Positions 1-7,027 of a stretch of DNA of 48,439 nucleotides are shown here, piece after piece. Below the pieces are notes generated by a model that was given only the letters and a program-made list of their open reading frames with translations, had not been told where the DNA came from and made no database searches. The position numbers and the translations under genes are program-made. The DNA is from Paraburkholderia mimosarum LMG 23256 = NBRC 106338 (GTDB lineage: Bacteria; Pseudomonadota; Gammaproteobacteria; Burkholderiales; Burkholderiaceae), in NCBI RefSeq assembly GCF_000739815.1, contig NZ_BBJJ01000054.1:1-48439 (forward strand). Reading direction: 5' to 3'. Within the stretch, counting starts at the first letter, position 1, and the number at the start of each line of letters is the position of its first letter.

Positions 1-197
1 CCCGCCTCGAGCACCGTCTTCAGATGCGCGACCGGCACCGACTTGGCCTTTGCGACACCATGGATGTCGACGAACTGCGCCAATACGTACTTCACGCCCT
101 GCTGAGCGAGCCAGCCTTGCGCGTTTTCCGCCGAGTCGAAACGGGGCACGCTTCCGGGCTCGCCGAGCGGCAGCTTACTCGCGTCGTTCAGATTCAT
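1..197 (-). CDS. glnT: Type III glutamine synthetase, GlnT-like (5' end only)
   Basis: The first 65 codons of a gene that runs off the left edge. The N-terminus reads MNLNDASKLPLGEPGS and continues to VKYVLAQFVDIHGVAKAK, which is the beta-grasp start of the GlnT class of glutamine synthetase-like ligases (glutamine or gamma-glutamylmethylamide synthesis from glutamate, ATP and ammonia or methylamine). The start at 197 is supported by AAGGAG seven bases upstream. It is divergent from an XRE-cupin regulator at 455, an arrangement common beside this enzyme in Burkholderiales, so that regulator probably controls it. The catalytic domain lies outside the window, so the exact substrate cannot be judged. 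Confidence 0.82.
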   Translation of the reverse strand, partial: MNLNDASKLPLGEPGSVPRFDSAENAQGWLAQQGVKYVLAQFVDIHGVAKAKSVPVAHLKTVLEA

Positions 198-454
198 CGT
201 CACTCCTTGCACCAACTCCGTTGCGGTTGATAGAGGCTGGGCGCATCGCGCCTGGGCCGGTTCCGGGAACTTGCTGACCATCGTTCGGAGCGCGCACGCG
301 GCCCGCATTACGCGCTCGCCAGGCGCTTCTCGTTGCGCACTGCGTCTGGAACTCCTTTTCCTGCCATGCAACAATGCTTCACACCATGAAACAACCGGCG
401 CGCGCCACAGCGTGCCGGCCAGCTACGCGTCAAGCATTGCTACCGAGGCCGATC

Positions 455-1057
455 ATGCACACTGGGGACGACAACAAAACCGCACTCGAACGCTTTCTGG
501 GCGCCACCATCCGCGACCTGCGCCAGCGCCACGCGCTGACCATCGCGCAGGTGGCCGAACAGGCCGGCATCAGCCGCGGCATGCTCTCGAAGATCGAGAA
601 CGCGCAAACCTCGACCGGGCTCGACGTCCTGCACCGCATCGCCCAGGCGCTCGGCGTTTCCCTTTCCACGCTCTTTCGCAACTTCGACGCGCCGCAAGGC
701 GGCGCGCAGCTCGTCAAAAAAGGCACGGGCATGGAGGTCGTACGCAAGGGCACCAAGCGCGGACACACCTACCATCTGCTCGCTTACGACCAGGGTCCGC
801 GCAAAGCCTTCGAACCCTTCCTCATCACCATGGAGGATGAAGCCGAACGCTTTCCGACCTTCGAACACCCCGGCACCGAATTCATCCACATGCTCAAGGG
901 GGTGATCGAATACCGCCACGGCCAGCAAACCTACATCCTCCATCCCGGCGACACGCTCACGTTCCAGGCCGATATCCCTCACGGCCCCGAGCGGTTGATC
1001 AAGTTGCCCATCCAGTTTCTGTCGATCTTTATCTATCCGCCCGGCACCGCCGACTGA
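455..1057 (+). CDS. XRE-family regulator with C-terminal cupin domain
   Basis: A 200-residue cytoplasmic transcription regulator. Residues about 12-70 form an XRE helix-turn-helix (LTIAQVAEQAGISRGMLSKI), and residues about 110-195 form a cupin barrel (FEHPGTEFIHMLKGVIEY, then ILHPGDTLTF and PHGPERL). This two-domain design is typical of regulators that sense a small metabolite through the cupin and control a neighbouring amine or amino-acid gene. An in-frame ATG exists at 374, but the ATG at 455 has a GAGG element at a fitting distance and gives the usual family length. The gene is divergent from glnT, which is its likely target. The ligand cannot be read from the sequence. Confidence 0.85.
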   Translation: MHTGDDNKTALERFLGATIRDLRQRHALTIAQVAEQAGISRGMLSKIENAQTSTGLDVLHRIAQALGVSLSTLFRNFDAPQGGAQLVKKGTGMEVVRKGTKRGHTYHLLAYDQGPRKAFEPFLITMEDEAERFPTFEHPGTEFIHMLKGVIEYRHGQQTYILHPGDTLTFQADIPHGPERLIKLPIQFLSIFIYPPGTAD

Positions 1058-1281
1058 AGCGCCAGCGACCGCATTATTCAACGCAACCTTCGTGCCATGT
1101 TTAACTGACGTGAATCAAAAGTTCCCGCTGATAAACATCCCGGGCGCAATCCGGCGTCTACTGCGTTGCCCGCACGATTCTGGCGCGGCGCGTTGTTCGT
1201 TAGCGGTGCGTGCCCTCGTTGCCGCTAGTGCGCGCCTGCACTGAAACGGGACGCACGCTTACGCTGAGTCATCAGAACGTC

Positions 1282-2091
1282 TTATGCAAAAGCCGGGGCG
1301 AGACGCTTCACCGCTTCGAACGCGCCACCGACCATGCGAACGAGCGTCGGCTGCACCGCCTGCGCCCGCTCGGGCACGTATTCGAACGGCGCAGTCTCGT
1401 TCATATAGGTGCATTGACACATTTCCAGCTGGATTGCGTGAATGCCGCGCGCCGGCGCGCCAAAGCAACGCGTGATGTAGCCGCCCTTGAAGCGGCCGTT
1501 CGCAACCCACGTCGAGTCGCTCGCCGCCATCGCCTCGACGGCCGCCTGCTGGACCGTGCCCGCGCACGTGCGGCCGTCCTGCGTCCCGAGATTCAGATCC
1601 GGCAGCTTGCCCTCGAAAAGCCTGGGCGATCGGCTCGCAATCGAATGCGCCTCCCACAGCAGCACGTTGCCGTGCCGCGCACGCAGGCGCGCCAGCTCCG
1701 CCGCGAGGGCATCGTGATACGGCCGCCAGTAACGGGCGATGCGTTCGGCGCGCTGCGCCTCGTCGGGCGCGCTTGCCGGCCGATAAATCGGTTCGCCGCG
1801 AAAAGTCTCGCCGGGGCACAGGCCCGTCGTCGTCTGGCCCGGATAGAGGCTCTCGTCGCCGGGCGGGCGGTTCAGATCGATGACATAGCGCGATATCCGC
1901 GCACCGATCACGGTCGCGCCCATCTCGCGCGCGAATGCATAGAGGCGATCCAGATGCCAGTCGGTGTCGGCCAGCGTGAGCGCCGCTTCGGTATACAGCG
2001 GGCGCAGCGCCTCGGGAATGTGCGTGCCGAGATGCGGAATCGAGATCACCAGCGGCGCCTCGCCGCGCTCCAGCGTGAATAGTTCGTTCAT
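1282..2091 (-). CDS. hutG: N-formylglutamate deformylase (HutG type)
   Basis: A 269-residue enzyme of the N-formylglutamate amidohydrolase family, which hydrolyses N-formyl-L-glutamate to glutamate and formate at the end of histidine degradation. Family blocks seen are LVISIPHLGTHIP near the start, SRYVIDLNRPPGDESLYPGQ, the acid/histidine block WEAHSIASR, and FKGGYITRCFG. Length matches the family. The start at 2091 follows AAGAGAG. It lies 40 bases downstream of a LysR gene on the same strand, and remains of hutD, another histidine-utilisation gene, lie about 2 kb away. No other hut genes are in the window, so this is a satellite rather than a full pathway. Confidence 0.85.
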   Translation of the reverse strand: MNELFTLERGEAPLVISIPHLGTHIPEALRPLYTEAALTLADTDWHLDRLYAFAREMGATVIGARISRYVIDLNRPPGDESLYPGQTTTGLCPGETFRGEPIYRPASAPDEAQRAERIARYWRPYHDALAAELARLRARHGNVLLWEAHSIASRSPRLFEGKLPDLNLGTQDGRTCAGTVQQAAVEAMAASDSTWVANGRFKGGYITRCFGAPARGIHAIQLEMCQCTYMNETAPFEYVPERAQAVQPTLVRMVGGAFEAVKRLAPAFA

Positions 2092-2131
2092 CCGTTCTCT
2101 CTTTCGTCTTGCTGCAATGCTGTGCAGCGGC

Positions 2132-3097
2132 TCACTGCAAGGCGTCGGGCGGCATCTGCGGCAGCGCGCGGGCCAACGCCGGCTGGATGGATCCCTCGAG
2201 CACCCGGCGCGTGAGCGTCGCGATCTCGCGCGCGAATGCCTCCCACTCGCCCTGCCGATGCAGCAGGAAAAAATCGCGCCGGCCAAGGCGCCCCGCCGGC
2301 AGCGGCAGCACCGCGATCTCCGGCAGGTAGTGCCGTGCCTGCCACAGGCACAGCGGCGTCGATATCGCAAATCCCAGACGCGCCGCGACGAGGCTCAGAA
2401 GCGGATCGGTCGCGTCGAACTCGTAGCGCCTCGGACTGTTGATGCCCAGGTGCCGCGCATAGCGTTCCACTTGCTGGCCGATCACCGAGCGCGTCGTATA
2501 GCGGATCATCGGCATCTCGGGCGCGAGCGCCCGCCAGTCCGCATTGCGGTGCTCCGCGAGCCAGCTGCGCGAGACGACCGCGACGAACGCCTCCGAAAAG
2601 AGCGGTATTTCCACGATGCGTGCATCGTTGATCGCCGTTTGCGTGCAGACGGCAAGATCGAGCTCGCGATCGTGCAACTGCTTGCTGAGGCCAGGCGTGA
2701 GTCCCGACCAGAGCGATATTTGCCGCGCCGAGCCGGCCACCGCGCGAATGAGCTCGGGACCGACCGTCGCGGCGAACGAATCGACACAACCGAGGCGCAC
2801 CGGCAGCATGCCCGCATGCGACGCATCGCCGATACGCGTGCTCACCATCTGCGCGTGCTCCAGCAGCGCGCCCGCCAGTTCGAGCAGCGCGCGGCCCGCC
2901 ACGTTCGGGCGCGGCGGCCGGCTCTCGCGGTCGAACAGCGTCGTGCCCTGGTCGCGTTCGAGCCCGGCGATCGCCTGGCTCACCGCGCTCTGGCTGACAC
3001 CCAACTGCTTTGCCGCGCCCGTCATCGAGCCCGTTTCGCACACGGCCAGAAAGGCCTGCAATGCGTTCAGATCGATAGGCGCCTGCGTACGTCTCAT
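2132..3097 (-). CDS. LysR-family transcription regulator
   Basis: A 321-residue LysR protein. The N-terminal winged helix is clear (LNALQAFLAVCETGSMTGAA, then LGVSQSAVSQAIAGLE), followed by a two-lobed effector-binding domain. The ATG at 3097 has GGAG upstream and gives a standard length; longer forms would add an unusual arginine-rich leader. It is followed by hutG after 40 bases and is divergent from the truncated flavin oxidoreductase at 3291. A regulator in this position would normally control the divergent operon, which is now wrecked, so it may have lost its main target and now act only on hutG. The effector is unknown. Confidence 0.87.
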   Translation of the reverse strand: MRRTQAPIDLNALQAFLAVCETGSMTGAAKQLGVSQSAVSQAIAGLERDQGTTLFDRESRPPRPNVAGRALLELAGALLEHAQMVSTRIGDASHAGMLPVRLGCVDSFAATVGPELIRAVAGSARQISLWSGLTPGLSKQLHDRELDLAVCTQTAINDARIVEIPLFSEAFVAVVSRSWLAEHRNADWRALAPEMPMIRYTTRSVIGQQVERYARHLGINSPRRYEFDATDPLLSLVAARLGFAISTPLCLWQARHYLPEIAVLPLPAGRLGRRDFFLLHRQGEWEAFAREIATLTRRVLEGSIQPALARALPQMPPDALQ

Positions 3098-3290
3098 GAT
3101 CGGCTCCGTGGATGGCCCGCACAATCGCCGTGCATCGCCGGCACCGCACCGGAATGCATGATGCCGCGCCCGATGCCGTGCGCACACTCGATGAGCATTT
3201 GCGCTCGCTGACCATAAGTTTGCCTAATACAAAAAAGCGTGGCCGCCCGTATTTCTAAAATCCGGCCCATCGTGCATTTACGGGGGCTTC

Positions 3291-3374
3291 ATGAGCCACT
3301 ATGACTTTGTCGTCATCGGCGCCGGCGTGATCGGCGCGTCCGTCGCCCATCATCTCGCCGCTGAACACCGATGA
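3291..3374 (+). pseudogene. 5' remnant of an FAD-dependent oxidoreductase
   Basis: A 27-codon reading frame starting MSHYDFVVIGAGVIGAS. It carries the GxGxxG Rossmann nucleotide-binding motif and the first helix of a DadA/DAO-type FAD oxidoreductase, then stops at TGA. A start codon with GGGGGC upstream is intact. The reading frame ends exactly where the ATG of etfB begins (CACCG-ATGAG), so nearly the whole enzyme has been deleted and its promoter and start now feed etfB. Such oxidoreductases often hand electrons to an ETF, which fits the neighbour. The specific substrate cannot be assigned. Confidence 0.72.
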
Positions 3375-4144
3375 GTATCCGCATTCTGGTGCCCGTCAAG
3401 CGCGTGGTGGACCCGAACGTGCGCGTGCGGGTGGGCGCAACGGGCACGATCGACACGGCGGGCCTGAAGATGTCGCTGAACCCTTTCGACGAATGCGCGC
3501 TCGAAAAGGCGCTGCAACTGAAGGAATCGGGCGTCGCCTCGCACGTCACCGTGCTGACGTGCGGGCTGCCCGCCCATCAGGACGTGCTGCGCACCGCGCT
3601 CGCGATGGGCGCGGACGACGCCGTGCTCATCGACACGGGCGCCGCGACGGCAACGCTCGATTCGTTCGCCGTCGCTCGCCTCGTTGCCGCGCACATGAAG
3701 GACGCGGATTACGGACTCGTGCTGTGCGGCAAGCAGGCCATCGACGGCGACGTGGGCGGCGTGGCGGCCATGCTAGCCGCGCTGCTCGGTTGGCCGCAGG
3801 CGCTCAATGCGTGCGCGCTGGACGTCAAGGAGCGCGGCTGGCGCGTGAGCTGCGGCGAGGACGTGGGCACCGCCGACTGGCAAGTCGACGGCCCGGCAGT
3901 GATCAGCGCCGACCTGCGTCTCGCGCAACCGCGCCGCGTCACGCTGCCGAGCATCGTGAAGGCGAAGCAAAAGCCGCTCGTCACGTACGAGGCCGCTGCG
4001 CTCGGTGTCTCGCTGTCGGCGCAAAGCCGCGTGGTCGCGCTCAGCGACCCGCCCGCGCGCGAACCGGGCGTTCAGGTGAAGAGCGTGGACGCGCTCCTTC
4101 AGACGCTCGCGGATCAGCGCGTGTTCGAAACGGTGGGAGCGTGA
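3371..4144 (+). CDS. etfB: Electron transfer flavoprotein beta subunit
   Basis: A 257-residue ETF beta subunit, normal length for the family. Family features include the N-terminal MSIRILVPVKRVVDPNVRVR, NPFDECALEKALQLKE, the nucleotide-binding block LVLCGKQAIDGDVGG and the ETF-beta signature near AQPRRVTLPSIVKAKQKP. ETF beta pairs with ETF alpha to carry electrons from flavin dehydrogenases to the quinone pool. Here the alpha gene is destroyed directly downstream, so this beta subunit has no local partner. No ribosome-binding site precedes the ATG. Translation would depend on coupling to the 27-codon remnant, whose stop overlaps it (ATGA). It is intact but possibly functionless. Confidence 0.88.
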   Translation: MSIRILVPVKRVVDPNVRVRVGATGTIDTAGLKMSLNPFDECALEKALQLKESGVASHVTVLTCGLPAHQDVLRTALAMGADDAVLIDTGAATATLDSFAVARLVAAHMKDADYGLVLCGKQAIDGDVGGVAAMLAALLGWPQALNACALDVKERGWRVSCGEDVGTADWQVDGPAVISADLRLAQPRRVTLPSIVKAKQKPLVTYEAAALGVSLSAQSRVVALSDPPAREPGVQVKSVDALLQTLADQRVFETVGA

Positions 4145-4164
4145 TGATGAGAACCCTGGTACTT
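4144..4164 (+). pseudogene. etfA: 5' remnant of ETF alpha subunit
   Basis: Seven codons reading MMRTLVL start in the stop codon of etfB (TGATGATG), with GGGAG upstream, as expected for an etfA start in an etfBA operon. The frame then runs into an inverted block and ends after 11 unrelated codons. The continuation of the gene, AEGDFGAISDVTLRVV, is found on the opposite strand ending at 4499. Joining the two restores an ETF-alpha N-terminus apart from one extra base at the junction. Confidence 0.6.
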
Positions 4165-4499
4165 CCTGCGAGTGCAGGTCGATTGCGCCATCGTCGATGA
4201 GCAGCAGGGTGCGGTTGTAGCCCGGGAACTGCGAAAATCGCGCGGGGCCTTCCACTGTGGCGACACTCACGCGCCATGACGCGCCGCCGTTTGCCTCGGG
4301 TCCGCGCGGGGAGCGTGCGCGTCGTGCCGCCGCCGTTGGCCCACGGTTCGGGTGCGACGCCGCTGCAGTCGATGAACCGCACGGCCGCGCTGGCCGTCGC
4401 CGCGTCGAAAACCAGAAGATCGACGGGTTGCGCCGACTGCCGGGCCGCGCCCACCACGCGCAGCGTCACGTCGGATATCGCGCCGAAATCGCCTTCGGC
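4165..4499 (-). pseudogene. Inverted block: etfA codons fused to the N-half of hutD
   Basis: Read on the minus strand from 4499, the block starts AEGDFGAISDVTLRVVGAAR, an ETF-alpha N-terminal sequence. It runs in frame through DLLVFDAATA into VRFIDCSGVAPEPWANGGG, the HutD/Ves N-terminal signature. A one-base expansion in the GGGG run at 4308-4311 then shifts the frame, after which GGASWRVSVATVEG, RFSQFPGYNRTLLLIDDGAI and DLHSQ continue HutD. The block ends at 4165-4166, where etfA codons resume on the plus strand. The next HutD residues (ELQARAGQPVHFSGD) start on the plus strand at 4500. Flipping the block rejoins HutD in frame. Confidence 0.68.
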
Positions 4500-4862
4500 G
4501 AGTTGCAGGCGCGCGCCGGTCAGCCGGTGCATTTCTCCGGCGACCTGCACATGTGGGCGAACGCGCCCGCGCAGCCCGTGAGCGTCCTGAACGTCATGTG
4601 CAGACGCGGCGCGGCGCGCGCGCGGGTGAATGTCGCGTCGCATTCGTTGCGCGTGACGCCCGCCGCCACCCAGTTGCTCGTGAGTCTCGCGGGACAATGG
4701 AGCGTGGAGAGCAGCCTGCTGCGCGGCGTGACCCTTGCGCCGCTCCACGTGCTCTGGATCAGCGGACGTTCCGAAGAACTCGCGCTACGGCCCTCGGCCC
4801 CTGGCGCACAACTGGCATCCGTCGCCATCGACCTGCTTGACGAAGACGCATCGCGTCCGTGA
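4500..4862 (+). pseudogene. hutD: C-terminal half of HutD (Ves family)
   Basis: A 120-codon stretch with no start of its own, ending at TGA 4860-4862. It matches the second half of the HutD/Ves cupin family: GQPVHFSGDLHMW, then PVSVLNVMCRRGAARARVNV (compare the family's DFNIMTR block), QLLVSLAGQWSV and LHVLWISG. The first half lies inverted immediately upstream. HutD is linked to histidine utilisation; the E. coli relative Ves binds a small molecule of unknown identity. With its front end reversed and frameshifted the gene cannot be expressed as HutD. Confidence 0.7.
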
Positions 4863-4884
4863 CGAAACGACCGGAAGCAGCCGC

Positions 4885-5088
4885 TCAGAATCCTTGTGCG
4901 GTCCCCGTGGAATGCGCCACCAGCAGCACGACGCCCAGTATGCAGGCCCCGATCAAAGCGGCCAGCCCGACCGCCACGAACGGCAGCCAGCTGAAATTCA
5001 CATTGGCGAAGTCCGCTTCATGGGCGGCGCTCTTGCGCACGCCGAAGAAGCTCCACAGAACAATGCGTACCATGCGGATGAGTTCCAT
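4885..5088 (-). CDS. DUF2970 small membrane protein
   Basis: A 67-residue protein. Residues 1-25 (MELIRMVRIVLWSFFGVRKS) match the DUF2970 start, followed by a charged linker HEADFANVNF and one transmembrane helix, FVAVGLAALIGACILGVVLL. The ATG at 5088 has GGAG eight bases upstream; an ATG four codons earlier lacks this. The DUF has no known role beyond being a small inner-membrane protein common in Burkholderiales. It is divergent from the MocR gene across about 400 bases that hold hairpins. Confidence 0.75.
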   Translation of the reverse strand: MELIRMVRIVLWSFFGVRKSAAHEADFANVNFSWLPFVAVGLAALIGACILGVVLLVAHSTGTAQGF

Positions 5089-5114
5089 CGTTTTCTCCAT
5101 TTCGCTCGAGCGAC

Positions 5115-5136
5115 TCGAACATGGACGTATGTTCGA
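5115..5136. promoter_or_regulatory. 22-bp palindrome, possible operator
   Basis: Arms TCGAACAT and ATGTTCGA are perfect over 8 bp around the spacer GGACGT. It lies 27 bases upstream of the DUF2970 start. Its position suits an operator for that gene, but the binding protein is unknown and chance cannot be excluded. Confidence 0.35.
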
Positions 5137-5218
5137 ACTGCTTCGCAAGCAGCAAAAGCAGCAGTTGCAAACGATTCGAGCGATGCAGCAGCAGCGTATT
5201 CGGCGCGGCCACGAGAAA

Positions 5219-5246
5219 TGGCCCCGGCACGCGAGTGCCGGGGCCA
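5219..5246. terminator. Perfect 12-bp GC-rich hairpin
   Basis: TGGCCCCGGCAC pairs perfectly with GTGCCGGGGCCA around a GCGA loop. On the minus strand it is followed by TTTCTC, which is a weak terminator tail. With the hairpin at 5268 it may end a leftward transcript. Confidence 0.45.
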
Positions 5247-5267
5247 AAGGCTTGCCACGCTACAGGC

Positions 5268-5291
5268 AAAAAGAGCCGCAAGCTCTGCGGG
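5268..5291 (-). terminator. Terminator-like hairpin with U-run, leftward
   Basis: On the minus strand AGAGC and GCTCT pair around a short loop and run straight into TTTTT; CCGCA and TGCGG form an overlapping alternative stem. No annotated minus-strand gene lies between here and the divergent MocR start, so whatever it terminates is a short untranslated RNA or leader. Confidence 0.45.
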
Positions 5292-5497
5292 TTTAGGTGA
5301 TGATCCGGGCACTCGCGCAGTAATCCCGGCGCATCCCGGGAGAACAGACCCGGACCTCGATGCGCGCTGATCGCCATGATCCGCCCCTGTGAAGCCACCG
5401 TACAGAAGCAGACGACGATAAAATCAGCGCAGCAGATCGCTTCCCCGGTCCGCAGAAGCCGACGCAAATCGCCCCCTCCTTCGATGAACAAAAGCGC

Positions 5498-6919
5498 ATG
5501 ACACGCTATGAACGCCTGGCGCAGAGCATGGCCACCGAGATCCGGTCCGGCAACCTGGCGCCCGGCGCCCGCATGCCGTCGCTGCGGCAGATCATCGCGC
5601 AGCACGGCGTGAGCCAGTCCACGGCGGCGCGCGCTTACTATCTGCTCGAACAGTGGGGTCTCGTGCGCGCCGAGGAGCGCTCGGGCTACTACGTCGCGCC
5701 GCCTTCGAAGCCCGCGGGAACGGCAGCGCAGGCAACGAGCGGCGAAACCGCTACCGTCGACATCAGCGAACTCGTTTTTTCGGTGCTCGACGCCGCCAAG
5801 CGTCCCGGCATCGTGCCGCTCGGGTCGGCCTTCCCTTCGCCGCTGCTCTTTCCGCTGTCGCGTCTCGCGAAGTCGCTCGGCCAGGCCGCGCGCAACGTGA
5901 GCCCGTGGAGCACGGTCGTCGACCTGCCGCCGGGCAACGAGAACCTCAGACGGCAGATTGCGCTGCGCTATATGCGCGTTGGCATTTCGCAGCCGGCCGA
6001 GGACATCATCGTGACCAACGGCGCGCTCGAGGCATTGAATCTTTGCCTGATGGCGGTCACGCAGCCCGGGGATATCGTCGCCGTGGAGTCGCCGGGGTTC
6101 TACGCCGCGCTTCAGGCGATCGAGCGGCTCGGCCTGCGCGCCGTCGAGATCCCCGTCGATACGCAGACGGGGCTCGATCTCGACGCGCTGGCCGGGGCGC
6201 TGGAAAAGCACCCCATCCGCGCATGCTGGTTCATGACGAATTTCCAGAACCCCACGGGCGTCACGTTATCGGCGGCGAAGAAAGAGGCGCTCGTCGACTT
6301 GCTCGCGAAACACGAAGTGCCGCTCATCGAAGACGACGTGTATGGCGAATTGCATTACGCGCCGAATTACCCGCCGCCGGCCATGGCCTTCGACCGGCGC
6401 GGACTCGTCATGCACTGCGGCTCGTTTTCGAAGAACCTCGCGCCGGGCTACCGCGTGGGCTGGGCGAGCGCGGGGCGCTTCGCCGAACGCGTGCAGCGCC
6501 TCAAGCTCATGACGACCATCTCGGCAAGCATCCCCGTTCAGGCCGGCATCGCCGACTATCTGGAGCACGGCGGCTACGAGCGCCATCTGAAGAAGATTCG
6601 CCTTGCCATGCAGACGCAACGCGACGCGATGATCGGCGCGATCCGCCGCTGGCTGCCCGAAGGCACGCAGTACACCTGCCCCGAGGGCGGCTATTTTCTC
6701 TGGCTCACGTTTCGCGATGCCATCGACGCCATGGCGCTGCATCGTCTCGCTATCGAGCGCGGCATCAGCGTGGCGCCCGGCCCGATCTTTTCCGCGTCCC
6801 ACGCGTTCGAGAATTGCATCCGCCTCAATTATGGCCATCCGTGGTCGCCCCGCATCGACGAGGCGATCCGCACGCTCTCCGAACTGCTCGTTCATCCCGA
6901 GGTGCGCTCGCGAAGCTGA
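5498..6919 (+). CDS. MocR/GntR-family PLP-dependent regulator
   Basis: A 473-residue protein with an N-terminal GntR winged helix (residues about 1-70; LAPGARMPSLRQIIAQHGVS and STAARAYYLLEQWGL) joined to a fold-type I aminotransferase domain. PLP-site features are NPTGVTLS, EDDVYGEL and the Schiff-base lysine in SFSKNLAPGYRVGW at residue 312. MocR proteins use PLP or an amino-acid adduct as signal and usually control nearby amino-acid or vitamin genes. It precedes the sulfite/nitrite reductase gene by 108 bases on the same strand and is divergent from the DUF2970 gene. Its target is not apparent. Confidence 0.88.
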   Translation: MTRYERLAQSMATEIRSGNLAPGARMPSLRQIIAQHGVSQSTAARAYYLLEQWGLVRAEERSGYYVAPPSKPAGTAAQATSGETATVDISELVFSVLDAAKRPGIVPLGSAFPSPLLFPLSRLAKSLGQAARNVSPWSTVVDLPPGNENLRRQIALRYMRVGISQPAEDIIVTNGALEALNLCLMAVTQPGDIVAVESPGFYAALQAIERLGLRAVEIPVDTQTGLDLDALAGALEKHPIRACWFMTNFQNPTGVTLSAAKKEALVDLLAKHEVPLIEDDVYGELHYAPNYPPPAMAFDRRGLVMHCGSFSKNLAPGYRVGWASAGRFAERVQRLKLMTTISASIPVQAGIADYLEHGGYERHLKKIRLAMQTQRDAMIGAIRRWLPEGTQYTCPEGGYFLWLTFRDAIDAMALHRLAIERGISVAPGPIFSASHAFENCIRLNYGHPWSPRIDEAIRTLSELLVHPEVRSRS

Positions 6920-7027
6920 CCGATTCGTGCGCGCGGCTTCTGCTGCGCTCTTTTTGGCGTCATCTGCTGCTTGAGGTGCCGGATGCGGCGCGATAAGGTC
7001 TTCGCTCCCGTCATTTTCGCAGTCACC

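Larger units (their letters stand above)
5101..5497. other. Structured intergenic region between DUF2970 and MocR genes
   Basis: No convincing gene is seen here. A minus-strand open frame crosses it (start near 5396), but it is rich in Leu runs created by CAG/CTG repeats and lacks family features. The region holds a palindrome (5115-5136), a strong 12-bp hairpin (5219-5246) and a terminator-like hairpin facing left (5268-5291). Together they suggest that a minus-strand transcript starting near the MocR promoter ends here, as a leader or small RNA upstream of the DUF2970 gene. Confidence 0.4.

Noticed and set aside
1141..1260. Inverted GC-rich segments between the XRE-cupin gene and hutG
   Set aside because: The matches are short or interrupted with long loops and no T-run, so no terminator could be supported.
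4165..4499. Site-specific invertible switch in hutD
   Set aside because: No long inverted repeats at the ends, no recombinase in the window, and the hutD half carries a frameshift, so neither orientation would give a working gene.
5018..5396. Long leftward frame with a Leu-rich stretch, reminiscent of a leader peptide
   Set aside because: The Leu run comes from CTG/CAG repetition, the frame overlaps hairpins and the DUF2970 start, and no biosynthetic gene follows that would use such attenuation.
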